NCBI GenBank assembly: GCA_045644325.1
Contig: JAZRGT010000010.1
Location: forward strand, 62,001 to 126,000
Direction: 5' to 3'
Length of the DNA: 64,000 nucleotides
Source: CAG-390 sp045644325
GTDB taxonomy: Bacteria > Bacillota > Clostridia > Oscillospirales > CAG-272
The position numbers and the translations under genes were made by a program. How positions within the stretch are numbered: the first letter of the stretch is position 1; the number at the start of each line of letters is the position of its first letter. The notes under the pieces are model-generated. The model had not been told where the DNA came from. It saw only the letters and a program-made list of their open reading frames with translations, and did no database searches. Positions 61,232-64,000 of this stretch are shown piece after piece.

Positions 61232-63112
61232 TCAATACATATTCTTGATCTTATTATAAACGGAATCAACGTCAACCCCGGCGGATTGCCAAGCATCGTG
61301 CTCGCTGTCCGTCAAAGCAAAATTATCGTCTACTGCTATAATTTCGTGATTGAGCGATTCAAAACGATCGCACTTACGGAGCTCCTGCGAAAGGTTCATT
61401 CCGAAGCCTCCCGAAAGAATCTCTTCCTCAAGGTAAACGATATTCTGAACAGTATCCGGGAGAAGCTCGGAAATCTCTTGCGCCAAGCGACCGTAAGGTT
61501 TAATATACTCACAAAGAAGAATAGAAATTTCTATCTCGTCTTCAGCAAGCATAGCAAAAGCTTCAAGCGCCGTTGACGCCATTCTACCGTGAGTTATTAT
61601 CACCGTCTTAGGCGCTTCGGTCAGAGAAAAGCTGCGAACAGCAATATCATCTGCCGCTTCGTTATTATAGAAAGCAAGCTTTACAACGGGATCCTCGATC
61701 GCGTTAGGGTATCTTATCGCCACCGGTTCGGAGAGAGTCACGGCGTGACGGAGAATTCTTTCGAGTGCTTCATAAGTAGCGGGAGTGAATATCTTCATTT
61801 CGGGAACTGACGACATAAACGCTACGTCAAAAATTCCGTGATGAGTTGCTCCGTCGGATGCGTTCAATCCAGCGCGGTCAATCGCAAAAATTACGGGGAG
61901 CTTCTGAAGAGCGGCATCGTGCAATATATTATCGTACGCTCTCTGCAAGAAGGTGGAATAAACAGCACATACGGGGATCATACCGCCCGCCGACAAGCCC
62001 GCCGCAAACGTAACGGCGTGTTCTTCTGCAATGCCGACGTCAAAAAAACGTTCGGGAAACTGTTTTTCAAATTCGGTAAGGCCGGTTCCGCGTCCCATTG
62101 CGGCAGTTATAGCGCAAATGCGAGAGTCGTTCTTTGCAATATTGGTTAAGGTTTCGCCAAAAACCTTGGAAAATCCGCCCGCAGGCTCAGAATCCTTCGG
62201 GGATATCGAATGGAACTTATCAGGTCTTTCCTCGGCAGGAGCATAACCTCTTCCCTTTTGAGTTTTTACGTGAACGACTACGCTCTGATCGTATTTTCTC
62301 GCCTCGGTGAGCATATCCTCAAGCTCTGAGATATCGTGACCGTTAACAGGCCCTATATAATAGAGACCGAGATTTTCAAAGTAATTTGAACCGTAAAGTA
62401 TATTCTTGAGTGCCTTTTTAGCTTTTGTCAAGAAATTAACCGTGAGCTTACCGACAAAGGGGATCTTTCCAAGGAAGCTTCTTGTAGCCGCTTTTGTGCG
62501 GAAATATCCCGTACTGTTTCTGATTTTTGAAAGACTTTGAGCTAATGATCCGATATTTTTGGAAATCGACATTTCGTTCTCGTTAAGAACGATAATAAGC
62601 TTGATACCTTTGGTTCTGTCGCAGTTATTTAAAGCCTCGTGAATCATTCCGCCGGTAAACGCGCCGTCGCCGACAACGGCAACCGTGTATGCATCACTTC
62701 CGCTCAAATGCTCCGCCTCAGCTATTCCGAGCGCGGCTGATATCGAAGTAGAGCTATGCCCTGCGCCGAAGGGATCATATTCACTTTCCGACCTTTTTGT
62801 AAATCCGGAAAGTCCGCCCGGTGTTCTCAGGGTGAAAAATTCACCGCGTCTTCCGGTCACGATCTTGTGAACGTAGCTCTGATGACCGACATCCCAAACG
62901 AGCTTATCGTTCGGGGTATCAAAGACGCGATGAAGAGCAAGCGTTAACTCGACTACGCCGAGATTAGACGCGAGATGACCGCCGCATTCGCTGACGTTCT
63001 CGATCAAAAAGTCACGGATCTCCTGAGCAAGAGCCGACGTTTCCTCGCGATTTAAAGCCTTCAGATCCTGCGGACTGTTGATCTTTTCAAGACGCTCGTA
63101 ATTGTTCTGCAT
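61232..63112 (-). CDS. dxs: 1-deoxy-D-xylulose-5-phosphate synthase
   Basis: A 626-residue thiamine-diphosphate enzyme for the first step of the MEP isoprenoid pathway (pyruvate plus glyceraldehyde 3-phosphate). The TPP motif is VVGDGAFTGGMIHEALN (about 148-164), the catalytic Glu is in DVGIAEEHAVTFAAGL (about 365) and the C-terminal transketolase domain with SGGFGMNLS is present. Full length. It lies three bases after the copZ-like stop. The RBS is weak (AGTAAG), suggesting coupling. Confidence 0.96.
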   Translation of the reverse strand: MQNNYERLEKINSPQDLKALNREETSALAQEIRDFLIENVSECGGHLASNLGVVELTLALHRVFDTPNDKLVWDVGHQSYVHKIVTGRRGEFFTLRTPGGLSGFTKRSESEYDPFGAGHSSTSISAALGIAEAEHLSGSDAYTVAVVGDGAFTGGMIHEALNNCDRTKGIKLIIVLNENEMSISKNIGSLAQSLSKIRNSTGYFRTKAATRSFLGKIPFVGKLTVNFLTKAKKALKNILYGSNYFENLGLYYIGPVNGHDISELEDMLTEARKYDQSVVVHVKTQKGRGYAPAEERPDKFHSISPKDSEPAGGFSKVFGETLTNIAKNDSRICAITAAMGRGTGLTEFEKQFPERFFDVGIAEEHAVTFAAGLSAGGMIPVCAVYSTFLQRAYDNILHDAALQKLPVIFAIDRAGLNASDGATHHGIFDVAFMSSVPEMKIFTPATYEALERILRHAVTLSEPVAIRYPNAIEDPVVKLAFYNNEAADDIAVRSFSLTEAPKTVIITHGRMASTALEAFAMLAEDEIEISILLCEYIKPYGRLAQEISELLPDTVQNIVYLEEEILSGGFGMNLSQELRKCDRFESLNHEIIAVDDNFALTDSEHDAWQSAGVDVDSVYNKIKNMY

Positions 63113-63115
63113 AAC

Positions 63116-63301
63116 TTACTGTTCAACGTCAAATCCGAGATCGTCCAGAATATCAGTGACCTTCGAAGCAATCTCCTCTGCTACGGTAACGGTCTTGGTG
63201 CTTAACTCAACGACAGCTTCGATTCCTTCATCAGTCAAAGCCTTGGTAATTCTTTTGACGCAAATATTGCACATCATTCCGGGTACTTTAAGAGTTTTCA
63301 T
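63116..63301 (-). CDS. copper chaperone CopZ-like HMA protein
   Basis: A 61-residue heavy-metal-associated domain with the metal site GMMCNICVKRI (about 9-19, CxxC) and a ferredoxin-like beta-alpha-beta pattern. It probably carries Cu(I) to the P-type ATPase encoded just upstream (14 bases away). AAGGAG lies eight bases before ATG 63301. A longer in-frame reading would overlap the ATPase. Confidence 0.92.
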   Translation of the reverse strand: MKTLKVPGMMCNICVKRITKALTDEGIEAVVELSTKTVTVAEEIASKVTDILDDLGFDVEQ

Positions 63302-63315
63302 TATAATTCTCCTTT

Positions 63316-64000
63316 TCAGTCTATTTTCTTTTTTGATAAGCTTAAAGCGTTGGTAACTACAAACAAAGAGCTGAGGCTCATTGCGATCGAACCGATCATA
63401 GGCGTCAGCGTGAGTCCCCAAACGGGATAGAGCAAACCGGCGGCGATCGGAATTGCAAGAACATTGTAGCAAAACGCCCAGAATAGATTTTGTTTGATAT
63501 TTTTAATGGTGTGTTTTCCGAGCTTTATAGCTCTGCAAACGTCCTCGGGATCGTCCTTCATCAAGATAACCTGAGCCGAGTCGATTGCGATATCGCTTCC
63601 GTTTCCGATAGCGACTCCTATATCAGCTGAAGTGAGTGCGGGAGCATCGTTTATGCCGTCCCCGACCATCATAACGCATTTTCCCTCCTGCTTGATTCCA
63701 TTGACCACCTCTGCCTTTCCAATCGGTAGGACCTCAGCATATACCTTATCAAATCCCGCCTCGGCAGCAATCGAATCGGCAACCGAAAAATTGTCGCCTG
63801 TCAGGAGGATGGTTTCAATATTCAAGGATTTAAGGATCGCGACAGCATTCTTCGCAGATGCCTTTATAGTATCGGAAACGGTTACAAAGCCGATTGCTTT
63901 TCCGTTTACCGCGACAAAGATCAAGGTCTTGCCCGCGTTGGCTGAAGCGGAGGAACGATCGAGGTATTCGTCGATCTTGATCTTATTTTCGGACATCAGA
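63316..64000 (-). CDS. copper-transporting P-type ATPase, C-terminal part (runs off right edge)
   Basis: About 228 residues of a P1B-type ATPase are visible, open to the right edge with the N terminus beyond it. The P-domain TILLTGDNFSVADSIA, VMMVGDGINDAPALTSAD and IGNGSDIAIDSAQVIL (metal/phosphorylation hinge) are followed by the last two transmembrane helices with FWAFCYNVLAIPIAAGL. With the CopZ-like chaperone next to it, copper export is the best guess. The phosphorylated DKTGT is outside the window. Confidence 0.92.
   Translation of the reverse strand, partial: LMSENKIKIDEYLDRSSASANAGKTLIFVAVNGKAIGFVTVSDTIKASAKNAVAILKSLNIETILLTGDNFSVADSIAAEAGFDKVYAEVLPIGKAEVVNGIKQEGKCVMMVGDGINDAPALTSADIGVAIGNGSDIAIDSAQVILMKDDPEDVCRAIKLGKHTIKNIKQNLFWAFCYNVLAIPIAAGLLYPVWGLTLTPMIGSIAMSLSSLFVVTNALSLSKKKID

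Noticed and set aside
1..64000. CRISPR arrays, insertion sequences, prophage genes, attachment sites, origin
   Set aside because: No regularly spaced repeats, transposase or integrase motifs, terminal inverted repeats, or DnaA-box clusters were seen.

Overview
This window looks like an ordinary chromosomal stretch from an anaerobic, low-to-mid GC Clostridia-type Firmicute, probably an uncultured gut lineage. The evidence is AddAB rather than RecBCD, a ylxM-ffh-rpsP-khpA operon, a class B sortase, strong GGAGG ribosome binding sites, about twenty near-consensus sigma-A promoters (nearly all with 17-bp spacers), a probable Re-type citrate synthase, and lactate dehydrogenase. I saw no rRNA, CRISPR array, insertion sequence, integrase or phage gene. 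The only RNA genes seen are two identical tRNA-Thr copies. About 58 genes fill the window and no gap reaches 300 bases.

Layout. 1-4.3 kb: two halves of a heterodimeric ABC exporter and a GH4 glycosidase (minus strand). 4.4-13.7 kb: single genes and pairs on both strands: a methyltransferase, two tandem CNNM/CorC-like membrane proteins, an unknown protein, a phosphoesterase, an alpha/beta hydrolase, an M29 aminopeptidase, a TIM-barrel isomerase and a THUMP rRNA methyltransferase. 13.8-24.8 kb (minus): a metallo-beta-lactamase-fold lipoprotein, two tRNA-Thr units, an envelope operon (sortase B, RlmA-like methyltransferase, glycosyltransferase, secreted ricin-like/Big2/C39 protein, monooxygenase), and an htrA-response regulator-histidine kinase operon. 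24.9-32.6 kb (plus): a short QueG-like protein with addB and addA.

32.9-37.3 kb (minus): Re-citrate synthase, aconitase and isocitrate dehydrogenase, the oxidative branch from acetyl-CoA and oxaloacetate to 2-oxoglutarate. 37.6-40 kb: uridine phosphorylase, a lipoyl-less E2-like protein and RNase HI. 40-55.2 kb (minus): a run of 16 tightly packed genes mixing tRNA/rRNA modification (TrmK, RlmCD, Nif3) with a catabolic/envelope-looking set (two FAD oxidoreductases, a second metallo-beta-lactamase-fold protein, a nitrilase-GDPD fusion, an EamA transporter, an AbgA-like hydrolase, an Lgt-like protein, a CPBP protease). 55.5-61.2 kb (plus): ylxM-ffh-rpsP-khpA, an unknown helical protein, glpK and ldh. 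61.2-64 kb (minus): a copper ATPase (cut by the edge), a copZ-like chaperone and dxs.

I did not find an obviously new defence or mobile system. The best leads are the long 40-55 kb gene run with its nitrilase-GDPD fusion and duplicated protein families, two hairpins that bury the ribosome binding site of the downstream gene (ldh, and the unknown gene near 8 kb), and enzyme-fold proteins with altered active-site motifs.
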